From: an uncultured Planctomycetales bacterium
GTDB lineage: Bacteria; Planctomycetota; Planctomycetia; Isosphaerales; Isosphaeraceae
Direction of reading: 5' to 3'
Length of the DNA: 20,561 bases
Assembly: GCA_937907525.1 (NCBI GenBank)
Contig: CALCIB010000344.1
Location: 1-20,561 of the forward strand
The notes under the pieces are model-generated. The model saw only the letters and a program-made list of their open reading frames with translations. It made no database searches and had not been told where the DNA came from. The translations under genes and the position numbers were made by a program. This document shows, piece after piece, positions 1-7,243 of the stretch. Position 1 is the stretch's first letter, and the number at the start of each line of letters is the position of its first letter.

Positions 1-62
1 GACCGTTGGAATTCGCGGAAGCCCGTCCAGGAGGCCCTGGACGTCGATGGCGTTTTGGCTCG

Positions 63-112
63 CCCCCCCTCATCCGGCCCTTCGGGCCACCTTCCCCCGC
101 GAGGGGGGAAGG
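63..112 (+). repeat. Two-hairpin intergenic repeat, copy 1
   Basis: This 50-base segment is matched exactly, in inverted orientation, by the last 50 bases of the window. It folds as two adjacent hairpins on the plus strand. The first is GGCCC-TTC-GGGCC (76-88), which presents a cUUCGg-type tetraloop. The second is CCTTCCCCC-GCGA-GGGGGGAAGG (90-112), which has a GNRA-type GCGA loop and one extra G. Similar C-rich dispersed intergenic repeats occur in many GC-rich bacterial genomes, so a REP-like element is the most likely identity. Any role as transcript end, RNA stabiliser or processing site is inference. Confidence 0.75.
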
Positions 113-192
113 CCGTCATGTCCACCACCCCCAAAATCCGTGACGGTCAGTCCTTTTCAGGGTTTGTGCCGATCATCGCCTTCTCCCTCAAG

Positions 193-342
193 GCAAGATT
201 ATTCGTGGGACTCGTAAATCGTTATGGTGCCGGGTGTTGTCGCAAATCAGCCCAAGGCCGCCCTAAGTCATTGGACGGTTGGGTGATCGGACGAGGCATC
301 CGGGATCGTTCTTGGACTTACGTCACTCACGAATAATCTTGC
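193..342. mobile_element. MITE-like element with 15-bp terminal inverted repeats and TCAAG duplication
   Basis: Positions 193-207 (GCAAGATTATTCGTG) are repeated perfectly in inverse at 328-342. Directly outside both ends lies the pentamer TCAAG (188-192 and 343-347), as expected for a target-site duplication. The duplication could be read as up to 7 bp (CTCAAGG) with 14-bp inverted repeats. The element is about 150 bp and about 53% G+C by my count, clearly below its surroundings, and has no room for a transposase. The inverted repeats continue imperfectly inward: CGTAA occurs near both ends. This is the structure of a non-autonomous miniature element mobilised in trans; the parent IS family cannot be named from the sequence alone. 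Confidence 0.7.
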
Positions 343-352
343 TCAAGGGGAG

Positions 353-950
353 CAGGCCGTTCGGCGGCGGCTTGCGCGAGGGTCGCATGCCGGCTCCCAT
401 AAGTGTCGAATCGTCAGAGCGCGCCTGACGTCGTCCCGGATGAGGCACCCTCGAGGGCATCCCCGCGACGGCCGCCACGCGCGACGTCGAACCGCCAAAA
501 TCGAGAAACGGCCCCCGATCGGGAAATTCCTGAAATCAGAGGATCGCTCCCGCGGATCATACCGACGTCCCCTCTCCGCGCTCTTTGTCAATTCGGCCGT
601 ACCAAACCCCCCGGCCCCAGGCCGTTCCACGGAACGATATCGATGGTCGCGCGTTCGCGGGCGTCGGCGCCCGGCCTTGACCTCGCGACCGTTCGACGAA
701 GCCGCGGGAACGAATCGAAACTTCGAAAACCGACGAGCGAACCCACTAATCGAGTATCGTAATTCCCTTCACGGTAATCGATTAAGTCAGAATCCCAGGA
801 AGCTCGGCGCCCACGATCGAAGCCAATCCCGGCCGGGCGCCCGAGGGATCGGGAGCGCGGGCTCGCAAGGAACGGTTCTCGATCCCTTCGAGGGCGAAAA
901 TCGACTTCGCGCGCCCGGGCGGTGGCGCCAGGGAGGGAAGGAAAACGGGG
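353..950. other. Intergenic region without a recognisable gene
   Basis: About 600 bases in which no frame shows a recognisable protein, a ribosome binding site followed by sustained third-position G/C bias, or a tRNA/rRNA pattern. Open frames exist on both strands, but their translations are rich in Arg, Pro and Ser and look like random reading of GC-rich DNA. A relatively AT-rich patch lies at about 750-795. The first 62 bases of the window are also open in frame 1 and could be the tail of an upstream gene running into the repeat, but I recognise nothing there. Confidence 0.5.
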
Positions 951-979
951 TTCACGAATCGCCGACTCCCTGGTAGCAT
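951..979 (+). promoter_or_regulatory. Candidate sigma-70 promoter for the small CxxC protein
   Basis: TTCACG (951-956), a 17-bp spacer, then TAGCAT (974-979). Each hexamer matches four of six consensus positions. Transcription would begin near 986, giving a leader of about 70 nt before the ATG at 1056. Position and spacing fit, but the hexamers are only moderate. Confidence 0.35.
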
Positions 980-1055
980 CCCCGCCCGAAGGCGGAGACG
1001 AGGCCGCCACCGTTCGATCTTCCCCCTAGTCATGCCAAGGAAGGCGGGTCGCGCC

Positions 1056-1292
1056 ATGATCAACCCCAGGAACTCCCACGCCCCCCTCCCCGACGACCGT
1101 CGCCGCCGCTGTCCGGTCTGCCGCCAATCCGTCTACTCCAGGGCCGGCATCCATCCCCAGTGCGCCATCAAGCAGGCCGATCCCCTGCAGCCCCAGGAGG
1201 ACCCCGACGCCGAGAGCCTGGAGGCCGCCGCGGCGACCGTCGCCGTGAAGCCGCCGAAGGTCAAGGCGCCGAAGTTCAAGGTCACCGCCTGA
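1056..1292 (+). CDS. Small CxxC...HxxC (zinc-finger-like) protein
   Basis: A 78-residue protein of unknown function. Residues 19-36 contain C19-P-V-C22 followed by H33-P-Q-C36, a compact Cys2-His-Cys arrangement that would suit one zinc ion. An Arg cluster (R15-R18) precedes it. The C-terminal half is low complexity: an acidic/Ala stretch, then a Lys/Pro/Val tail (PPKVKAPKFKV) that would be basic and flexible. I chose the ATG at 1056 because AAGGAAGG lies upstream at 1036-1043; an in-frame ATG at 1032 would add eight residues and has no Shine-Dalgarno sequence. The gene ends 15 bp from the convergent rhodanese gene. Nucleic-acid binding is suggested by the finger and basic tail but not shown. 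I believe similar short proteins occur in related planctomycetes, from memory. Confidence 0.7.
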   Translation: MINPRNSHAPLPDDRRRRCPVCRQSVYSRAGIHPQCAIKQADPLQPQEDPDAESLEAAAATVAVKPPKVKAPKFKVTA

Positions 1293-1307
1293 CCCGGCGG
1301 ACGGCCC

Positions 1308-2174
1308 TCACGCCTCGATCGGCAGATCGGCGCGCGCGCTCCACTCGTTCCACGACCCGTCGTAGTTGGCGAGGTCGGTGAAGCCGAGCCGGGCGAGGTT
1401 GAACAGGACGACCGTCGCGGCCACCCCGCCGTTGCAGTAGGCGACCACCGGCCGGCTCGGGTCCAGCCTCGCGGCCTCGACGACGTCCTTCACCTCGTCG
1501 AGCGGGGGGAACCCGCCCCCCGCCGCGAAGAACCGCTCGCGGGGGACGTTGACGGCGCCCGGGACGTGGCCGCCGCGAGGCCCGCGGCGGTACTCCGCCG
1601 TGTACTGCCCCGCGCCTCGGGCGTCGACCAGTTGTAATCCCGGCTCGCCCAGCCGGTCGCGAATCTGTTCCGCGGTCACGCGAAGCGCGGGGCGGACGCG
1701 CGGCGTGAAGCTCGCGCGCGATGACGAGGGAAGCTCGGCGGTCGTCGGCCGACCCTCCTTGACCCAGCGGTCCCAGCCGCCTTGAAGGATGCTCACGCGG
1801 TCGTGACCGTGATAGGCGAGCGCCCACCAAAGCCGGGTGGCGTACTGGCCGCCGGAATGGTCGACCGCGACGACATGGGTCTCGTCGCCGATTCCTCGGA
1901 CGGCCATCGCCTCGGCGAACGCCTCGGGCCGGGCGATCTGGGCCTTCACCGGGTCGTCCAGATCGACGATGTCGCGGGTCCAATCGACGTAGACCGCGCC
2001 TGGGATGTGTGACTCGGCGTACTCCGCCGGCGCGCCCTGGTAGTCGGCCTCCTCGACGCCGGGGGCGACCCGGCGGGTGACGACCCGGCCGCGGACGTCG
2101 ACGACACGGACGTCCGGGTCGTTCAGATGGGCTTCGAGCCATTCGGGAGTGACGATCGGGTCTATGTCGGGCAT
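1308..2174 (-). CDS. Sulfurtransferase, tandem rhodanese domains (thiosulfate/3-mercaptopyruvate type)
   Basis: A 288-residue protein that moves a sulfane sulfur from a donor such as thiosulfate or 3-mercaptopyruvate to an acceptor, via a persulfide on the active cysteine. It has two rhodanese domains, about residues 8-145 and 163-285. The N-terminal domain has VVAVDHSGG (101-109), with Asp where the cysteine would sit, so it is the usual inactive domain. The C-terminal domain has AYCNGGVAA with C247 as the catalytic residue. The CNGGVAA loop does not clearly separate thiosulfate from mercaptopyruvate specificity. SHIPGAV and GHVPGAV precede each domain's core as usual. The start ATG at 2174 follows GGGGAGG at good spacing. 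Length is normal for the family. No signal peptide is seen, so it should be cytoplasmic. It diverges from the reductase gene at 2280. Confidence 0.93.
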   Translation of the reverse strand: MPDIDPIVTPEWLEAHLNDPDVRVVDVRGRVVTRRVAPGVEEADYQGAPAEYAESHIPGAVYVDWTRDIVDLDDPVKAQIARPEAFAEAMAVRGIGDETHVVAVDHSGGQYATRLWWALAYHGHDRVSILQGGWDRWVKEGRPTTAELPSSSRASFTPRVRPALRVTAEQIRDRLGEPGLQLVDARGAGQYTAEYRRGPRGGHVPGAVNVPRERFFAAGGGFPPLDEVKDVVEAARLDPSRPVVAYCNGGVAATVVLFNLARLGFTDLANYDGSWNEWSARADLPIEA

Positions 2175-2189
2175 GGCGGGCGCCTCCCC

Positions 2190-2219
2190 TTGGGTTTCGC
2201 GTCGCTTCGCCTTTAAGAT
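2190..2219 (+). promoter_or_regulatory. Candidate promoter for the reductase gene (divergent pair)
   Basis: TTGGGT (2190-2195), an 18-bp spacer, then TAAGAT (2214-2219). The -10 overlaps the -10 of the opposing promoter. The -35 sits in the left arm of the 8-bp inverted repeat CCCTTGGG/CCCAAGGG (2187-2194 and 2239-2246). Confidence 0.4.
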
Positions 2220-2243
2220 AACCCGGTCCCGCCCGTCCCCCAA
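2215..2243 (-). promoter_or_regulatory. Candidate promoter for the rhodanese gene (divergent pair)
   Basis: Read on the minus strand: TTGGGG (2243-2238), a 17-bp spacer, then TATCTT (2220-2215). Transcription would start near 2208, about 34 nt before the ATG. It shares an AT-rich centre (TTTAAGATAA) with the divergent reductase promoter, so the two polymerases would compete for overlapping DNA. Confidence 0.45.
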
Positions 2244-2279
2244 GGGCCCCTTACCCGTCGGAACCGGAAGCGAACCGCC

Positions 2280-3287
2280 ATGAAAGCCGCCGTCTTCTCG
2301 AAGTTCGGAGATCCCGCCGAGGTGCTGGAGGTCCGCGAGGTCCCGACGCCCGAGCCGGGCCCCGGCGAGGTCCGGGTTCGGATGATCGCCAGCCCGATCA
2401 ACCCGTCGGACGTGATGTTCGTCGAGGGCCGTTACGGTCTCCGGCCGACCCCGCCGGCCGTCCCCGGCTTCGAGGGGGTCGGCGTGGTCGACAAGGTCGG
2501 GCCGGGGCTGATGGGCCGGCTCCTCGTGGGCGTCGGCAAGCGGGTCGTCGCCATCAACAACAAGGGGGGAAACTGGGCCGAGTACGCCGTCATCCCCTGG
2601 AAACAGGCCCGGCCCGTCCCCGCCGACATCCCCGACGAACAGGCCGCCGTCTTCTTCGTCAACCCGATGACGGTCGTCGCCATGGTCCGCCACGTCCTGG
2701 CCGTGCCGAAGGGGGAATGGCTCTTGCTCTCCGCCGCCGGATCGAGCCTCGGCAAGATGATCGTCCGCCTCGGCCGCCGCGACGGCTTCAAGACCCTCTG
2801 CGTCGTCCGGCGAAGCGAGGCCAAGCAAGAGCTAATCGACCTGGGCGCCGACGCGGTCATCAGCTCGTCGGAAGGTCCGGTCCCCGAACAGGTTCGGCGG
2901 ATCACCGGCGACGACGGCCCGCGATTCGCGCTGGATCCGATCGGCGGCGAGGCCGGCGCGGCCGTCTTCCAGTCGCTGGGCAAGGGGGGAAGGCTGGTCG
3001 TCTACGGCTCGCTGACCGACCAGCCGATCGCCGTATCCCCCCGGTCGCTGATCTCGTCGCGGACGAGGGTCGAGGGCTTCTGGCTGGGCCACTGGATGGC
3101 CGAGCGCTCCATCCCCAGGGCCCTCTCGCTGTTTCGGGAGGTCGCCGCGCTGGTCCGCGAGGGGGTGCTTTCCTCCGACATCGGGACGTCGTACCCGCTG
3201 GATCGCGTCGGCGAGGCCGCCCGCGAGGCCGTGGCGGTCGGCCGGGGCGGCAAGGTCCTCCTGAAAATCGGCGCCGCCGAATCTTAA
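2280..3287 (+). CDS. Zinc-free medium-chain reductase, MECR/quinone-reductase-like
   Basis: A 335-residue medium-chain dehydrogenase/reductase that would use NAD(P)H to reduce an activated C=C bond or a quinone. It has an N-terminal GroES-like domain (about 1-115) and a Rossmann domain (about 120-265). The pattern NPSDVMFVEGRYG (41-53), FVNPMTV (126-132) and the cofactor loop AAGSSLG (152-158) resemble mitochondrial-type trans-2-enoyl-CoA reductases (MECR/ETR1) more than zinc alcohol dehydrogenases. The structural zinc cysteine cluster is absent. The start ATG follows a GGAAG sequence about 9 nt upstream. It has its own candidate promoter, divergent from the rhodanese gene. The substrate cannot be set from sequence: an enoyl-CoA/ACP, quinone or other enone are all possible. 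Confidence 0.88.
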   Translation: MKAAVFSKFGDPAEVLEVREVPTPEPGPGEVRVRMIASPINPSDVMFVEGRYGLRPTPPAVPGFEGVGVVDKVGPGLMGRLLVGVGKRVVAINNKGGNWAEYAVIPWKQARPVPADIPDEQAAVFFVNPMTVVAMVRHVLAVPKGEWLLLSAAGSSLGKMIVRLGRRDGFKTLCVVRRSEAKQELIDLGADAVISSSEGPVPEQVRRITGDDGPRFALDPIGGEAGAAVFQSLGKGGRLVVYGSLTDQPIAVSPRSLISSRTRVEGFWLGHWMAERSIPRALSLFREVAALVREGVLSSDIGTSYPLDRVGEAAREAVAVGRGGKVLLKIGAAES

Positions 3288-3692
3288 GACCTTACGCCTC
3301 GCGACGAACCACCGTTTCGGAGGGGCCGGCGACGCCTGGATTTTCCGGATTTCATTCGCCGACGGCGCGGCCCCACGCTACAATTTCCATGATGCGGCGG
3401 TCGCCGCCGACCGGAGGTTCCGGGAGGTCGAGGCGCCGCCGAAAGCCGGATTCCCGCCTCGTGGAAACCATCCGTCGCGGGACGATTCCGCCTGTCGCGT
3501 CGCCGCGCGGGCGCGACGGCGCCCGCGGAGCGACCGGCCCCGCGGACCAGCACCCTTATAAGATAAGAAAATCATCCGACCAAGGATTCACCGGGTCGCC
3601 CGCAACAAGTCCCGACGCGACATCGAACCGACCCAACCAAGGCGCGGGACGCGAGGATCAACCGCCGCGTCGGGCGGGGAAAGAAGCCAAAG
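3288..3692. other. Long spacer or leader before the acidic-tailed protein
   Basis: 405 bases without a supportable gene. Two spots could drive the downstream gene. TACAAT at 3379-3384 has only a weak -35 (TTCGCC at 3355-3360, 18-bp spacer). An AT-rich patch, TTATAAGATAAG, at 3556-3567 has no good -35. The middle (about 3490-3540) is full of short GC palindromes. A long 5' leader or a small RNA is possible, but nothing here is strong enough to call. Confidence 0.4.
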
Positions 3693-4097
3693 ATGAGTAG
3701 TGGAACGAACGGCGCTCAGGACTGGCGTGCCATCGCGTGCCTCGCCCCCACCGGCGAACGGCTCCTCTGCGTGGGCGAAAGCTCCTCGCAGGTGCGGGCC
3801 GCCTACGCCGGCGCCTGGGGCGAGGTGATCCGGGACGAGGACCGCCCCACCGTGCGCGCCATCTCCCTACAGCGCTGGACGGGCCAGTTCTGGGCCGGCC
3901 AGTGGGAACACCAATCCTATCTCGCCGTCCCCACCACCCGCACCGGCAAGGCCCCCGGCGCCGACGCCCCCGACGACGAGGCCGAAGGCGAGGGCGAGGG
4001 CGAGATCGAAGCGATCGTCGCGGAGGCGGAGGAAGCCGACGCCGACGACGAGGCCGACTTGCTGGAGGCCGGCCCCGCCAAGTCCAAGGGGAAGTGA
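3693..4097 (+). CDS. Hypothetical protein with Trp-rich core and acidic C-terminal tail
   Basis: A 134-residue protein with no family I can name. Residues 10-80 look folded: a hydrophobic/aromatic segment with W11, W42, W62, W67 and W71, including RWTGQFWAGQWEHQ (61-74). Residues about 88-128 are a low-complexity acidic tail of Asp, Glu, Ala and Gly, and the last residues are basic (KSKGK). It has no signal peptide or membrane helix. Upstream is only a weak AAAGAAG-type ribosome site. A perfect intrinsic terminator 31 bp after the stop shows it is transcribed as its own unit or as the end of one. Strong third-position G/C supports real coding. A protein- or nucleic-acid-contacting role for the charged tail is speculation. 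Confidence 0.75.
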   Translation: MSSGTNGAQDWRAIACLAPTGERLLCVGESSSQVRAAYAGAWGEVIRDEDRPTVRAISLQRWTGQFWAGQWEHQSYLAVPTTRTGKAPGADAPDDEAEGEGEGEIEAIVAEAEEADADDEADLLEAGPAKSKGK

Positions 4098-4127
4098 CCT
4101 CGAATCGAACCGCGCGCCGCCGACCTT

Positions 4128-4152
4128 CCCCCCGGACCAACCGGGGGGTTTT
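4128..4152 (+). terminator. Intrinsic terminator after the acidic-tailed protein gene
   Basis: CCCCCCGG (4128-4135), loop ACCAA, CCGGGGGG (4141-4148), followed by TTTT (4149-4152). It is a perfect 8-bp all-G/C stem with a U tract, the clearest Rho-independent terminator in the window. The minus-strand side has no T run, so it acts on plus-strand transcripts only. Confidence 0.9.
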
Positions 4153-4156
4153 CATT

Positions 4157-4279
4157 CTAGAGGCCGATCGCCTTCCGCCACTCCCCCAGCAATCCCTCGA
4201 CGAGGGAGCGCGTCATCGCGCCGTTCTCGATCGCCCCGACGTCGACGCGGTCAAGAATCGACTTTGCGCGGCTCGGGTT
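4157..4279 (-). pseudogene. Possible 3' remnant of an unidentified gene
   Basis: The minus strand here ends in a TAG at 4157-4159 preceded by about 38 codons that read like a genuine protein end: SRAKSILDRVDVGAIE, then NGAMTRSLVEGLLGEWR, then KAIGL. About 32 of the last 37 codons end in G or C, which is typical of real genes in this genome. Upstream the frame runs into the antisense of the antitoxin-like remnant and loses protein-like character, and no start codon with a ribosome site is present. I therefore read it as a truncated gene end, but chance cannot be excluded. I do not recognise the family. Confidence 0.35.
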
Positions 4280-4306
4280 TTCCCTATCCGCCAAGGGAGG
4301 GACGCC

Positions 4307-4596
4307 ATGAGTGTCCGCGAAGAGACGATCGACGCCACGCTGGACCCGAGCGGCCATCTCAGCCTGGCCCACTGGCCTCGGGTCACGCCCGGCCCCGTGC
4401 GAGTGACGATCCGAGTCGCCGCGGCCGCCGGACGCCGCGGCGCGGCCTGGCCGACGTGGTTCGAGCCATCGCCGCCGGGCAGCGCGCCCGCGGCTTCCCT
4501 GGACGGTCGGCGACGGAGAGTCTCGCCGAAGACGAAGCCCGCCGAGCCGAGGACGACGAACGCGACCGGGAACTGGCGGCCGGGGCTGTTCCATAA
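4307..4596 (+). pseudogene. Frameshifted antitoxin-like gene
   Basis: ATG at 4307, with GGGAGGG 5 nt upstream, opens MSVREETIDATLDPSG and continues through GPVRVTIRVAA. The frame then loses sense at about 4425-4450. The next frame, shifted by one base, continues the expected protein with RGLADVVRAIAAGQRARG, an acidic AEDEARRAEDDERDRE stretch and a TAA at 4594-4596. Joined, the two parts make a protein of about 96 residues. This plan (beta-rich N-terminus ending in PVRVTI, then LADVVREI..GQRARG and an acidic end) resembles small planctomycete proteins usually annotated as hypothetical or antitoxin-like. That identification is from memory. No toxin such as a PIN protein follows. A sequencing error could produce the same picture. 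Confidence 0.6.
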
Positions 4597-4815
4597 GAGG
4601 ACATGGGCTGACGCCGCTCCGGATCGGGAGGCGTCGCCGCTTTCGCGATTCCGCGGCGGATCGCTTCGCGCCGACGGGGCGGCGCGGTAGGATGTGTGGC
4701 CCGCTTGTTGCCGAGGGTCGATGTTCGCGTGCGCGCGTCTTTTTGGGAAACGACGGACGCCCGGTCGGAGACTCCCCGTGAATTTGGAAGCCTACTCGAA
4801 CGAGACCCGCGTCCC

Positions 4816-5852
4816 ATGATCATCGTCCTGAAGCCCCATTCCACGCCCGAGGCGGTGGACCACGTCCTGAAGCGGATCGAGGAGTTGGGGCTGACGCCGC
4901 ACCTGAGCCAGGGGGTGGCCCGCACCGTCATCGGCGTCATCGGCGACGAGTCGAAGCTCCAGGTCGAGCCCCTGCGGGCGCTGCCGGGGGTCGAGCAGGT
5001 CGTGCCGATCCTCAAGCCGTTCAAGCTCGCCTGCCGCGAGTTCCACCCCGAGGACTCGGTCTTCGAGGTCAAGGGGGTGAAGATCGGCGGCGGCCACCTG
5101 GCGATGATCGCCGGCCCCTGCGCGATCGAGGGGGAGGAACTGCTCTACGAGACGGCCGTCAAGGTCCGCGACGCCGGCGCCAACATCCTCCGCGGCGGCG
5201 CGTTCAAGCCCCGCACCAGCCCCTACAGCTTCCAGGGGCTCGGCGAGGAGGGCCTGCGGATCCTCCGCCGCGTCGGCGACGCGCTGAACATGCCCGTCGT
5301 CACCGAGGTCATGGACCCCCGCCAGGTCGAACTGGTCGCCAGGTATGCCGACGTCTTCCAGATCGGCGCGCGGAACATGCAGAACTTCGACCTTCTGAAA
5401 GAGGTCGGCAAGGTCAAAAAGCCGGTCCTGATCAAGCGCGGGATGAGCGCGACGGTGAAGGACCTGCTGATGTCCGCCGAGTACGTCCTGGCCGAGGGGA
5501 ACCGCGAGGTCATCCTCTGCGAGCGCGGGATCCGGACGTTCGAGGACTCGACCCGCAACACGCTGGACCTGTCGATGGTCCCCAACTCCAAGCATACGAG
5601 CCATTTGCCGATCATCGTCGACCCCAGCCACGCCACCGGCAGGCCGGAGTTGATCCCGGCGATGGCCAGGGCGGCGGTGGCCTGCGGCGCCGACGGGGTC
5701 CACGTCGAGGTCCACACCTGCCCGGAGAAGGCCCTCTCCGACGGCCCCCAGGCGCTTCTGCCGGACCAGTACGCCCGCTTGATGGCCGAGTTGCGTCGGC
5801 TCGCCGAGTTGCTGGGCCGGACCATCGACGTTTGCGAAGGAGTGACGGCCTG

Positions 5853-5853
<1 letters not shown>
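4816..5853 (+). CDS. aroF: 3-deoxy-7-phosphoheptulonate (DAHP) synthase
   Basis: Catalyses phosphoenolpyruvate + erythrose 4-phosphate to DAHP, the first step of the shikimate pathway. At 345 residues it matches the Thermotoga/Bacillus-type single-domain enzyme with an N-terminal ferredoxin-like regulatory domain (about 1-70, MIIVLKPHST...LKPFKL), then a TIM barrel. Visible motifs are AGPCAIEG (99-106, metal-binding C102), LRGGAFKPRTSPYSFQGLG, QIGARNMQN, LIKRGMS, ILCERGIRTFE, RNTLDLS, VDPSHATGR and the late HVEVH..PEKALSDG. I placed the start at ATG 4816 because homologues begin M(I/V)(I/V)VLKP. An open extension back to a GTG at 4696 has no family similarity. No clear Shine-Dalgarno precedes ATG 4816. 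The N-terminal domain usually mediates feedback inhibition by aromatic amino acids. It overlaps tpiA in TGATG. Confidence 0.96.
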
Positions 5854-6632
<779 letters not shown>

Positions 6633-6686
6633 ACACGCAAGCAAGCCGGGCCCGTGAACCTCGATCGCGAGCAAAGGATTCCCAAC

Positions 6687-7154
6687 GTGGGCATATTGAC
6701 CGCCGTCTTGAACACGCTGATCGTGCTGTTCTCCCTGTTCCTGATCTGCCTGGTCCTGATCCAGCGCGGCCGAGGGGGCGGGCTGGCCGGGGCCTTCGGC
6801 GGCACCGGCGGCTCCAGCGCCTTCGGCACCAAGGCCGGAGACACCTTCACCAAGATCACCATCGGCTCGGCCGCGATCTGGATGCTCATGACGATGCTGC
6901 TGGTCGTCCTGACCAGCCGCCAATCGGCCTCGTCGCTGTTCGACGACGCGCCGACCTCGCTGACCCGAGACCTGACGAACGAGCCGTCGTCGTCATCGAC
7001 CGCGACGACGCCCGCCTCCGACGCCGCCGCCCCGATCGAAGGCGCCCCGGCTCCCTCCGCGACCCCGGCGGGCACCCCCGCGCCCGCCCCGGCCGCGCCC
7101 GCGGGCAACTTCCCGCTGACCCCCGGCAACGAGCCGCCGCCGTCGCCCAAGTGA
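6687..7154 (+). CDS. secG: Preprotein translocase subunit SecG
   Basis: Small membrane subunit of the SecYEG channel. Helix 1 is about residues 4-25 and helix 2 about 57-76. They are joined by the conserved loop IQRGRGGGLAGAFGG (25-39). At 155 residues it is about twice the core family length, because residues 80-155 form an Ala/Pro/Ser/Thr-rich low-complexity tail. In the usual SecG topology both ends face the periplasm. The GTG at 6687 has AAAGGA at 6673-6678, with good spacing; an in-frame GTG at 6654 would add 11 residues without a ribosome site. The gene lies 54 bp after tpiA and probably belongs to the same transcript. The proline-rich tail is common in planctomycete-type SecG as far as I recall, but it has no known role. 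Confidence 0.92.
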   Translation: MGILTAVLNTLIVLFSLFLICLVLIQRGRGGGLAGAFGGTGGSSAFGTKAGDTFTKITIGSAAIWMLMTMLLVVLTSRQSASSLFDDAPTSLTRDLTNEPSSSSTATTPASDAAAPIEGAPAPSATPAGTPAPAPAAPAGNFPLTPGNEPPPSPK

Positions 7155-7183
7155 CCCTCCGACGGTCTCACGAGAACCCCGAG

Positions 7184-7208
7184 GCGAGGCGGATCGAATC
7201 CGTCTCGC
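7184..7208 (+). promoter_or_regulatory. Stem-loop in the secG-yicC spacer
   Basis: GCGAGGCGGAT (7184-7194), loop CGA, ATCCGTCTCGC (7198-7208): an 11-bp stem with one G-T wobble. No U tract follows, so it is not a standard terminator. It could be a processing site, a transcript-stabilising hairpin or a weak attenuator separating tpiA-secG from yicC-gmk-rpoZ. Confidence 0.45.
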
Positions 7209-7243
7209 TTCGATCATTCCACGACGACCCAAGAGGCCCCCCC

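Noticed and set aside
2175..2828. Continuation of the rhodanese frame upstream of its start
   Set aside because: It lies antisense to the reductase gene. The ATG at 2174 has a strong ribosome site and matches the domain start.
3379..3384. TACAAT as a strong promoter
   Set aside because: No -35 better than three of six positions exists at 16-18 bp, and the next gene is 300 bp away. It is kept only as a possibility in the spacer entry.
4720..4746. CG-rich palindromic stretch followed by TTTTT before aroF as an attenuator
   Set aside because: The possible stem is only four or five pairs, and no leader peptide rich in aromatic codons is present.
4696..4815. 40-residue N-terminal extension of the DAHP synthase
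   Set aside because: It has no similarity to the family, whose members begin at the MIIVLKP position.
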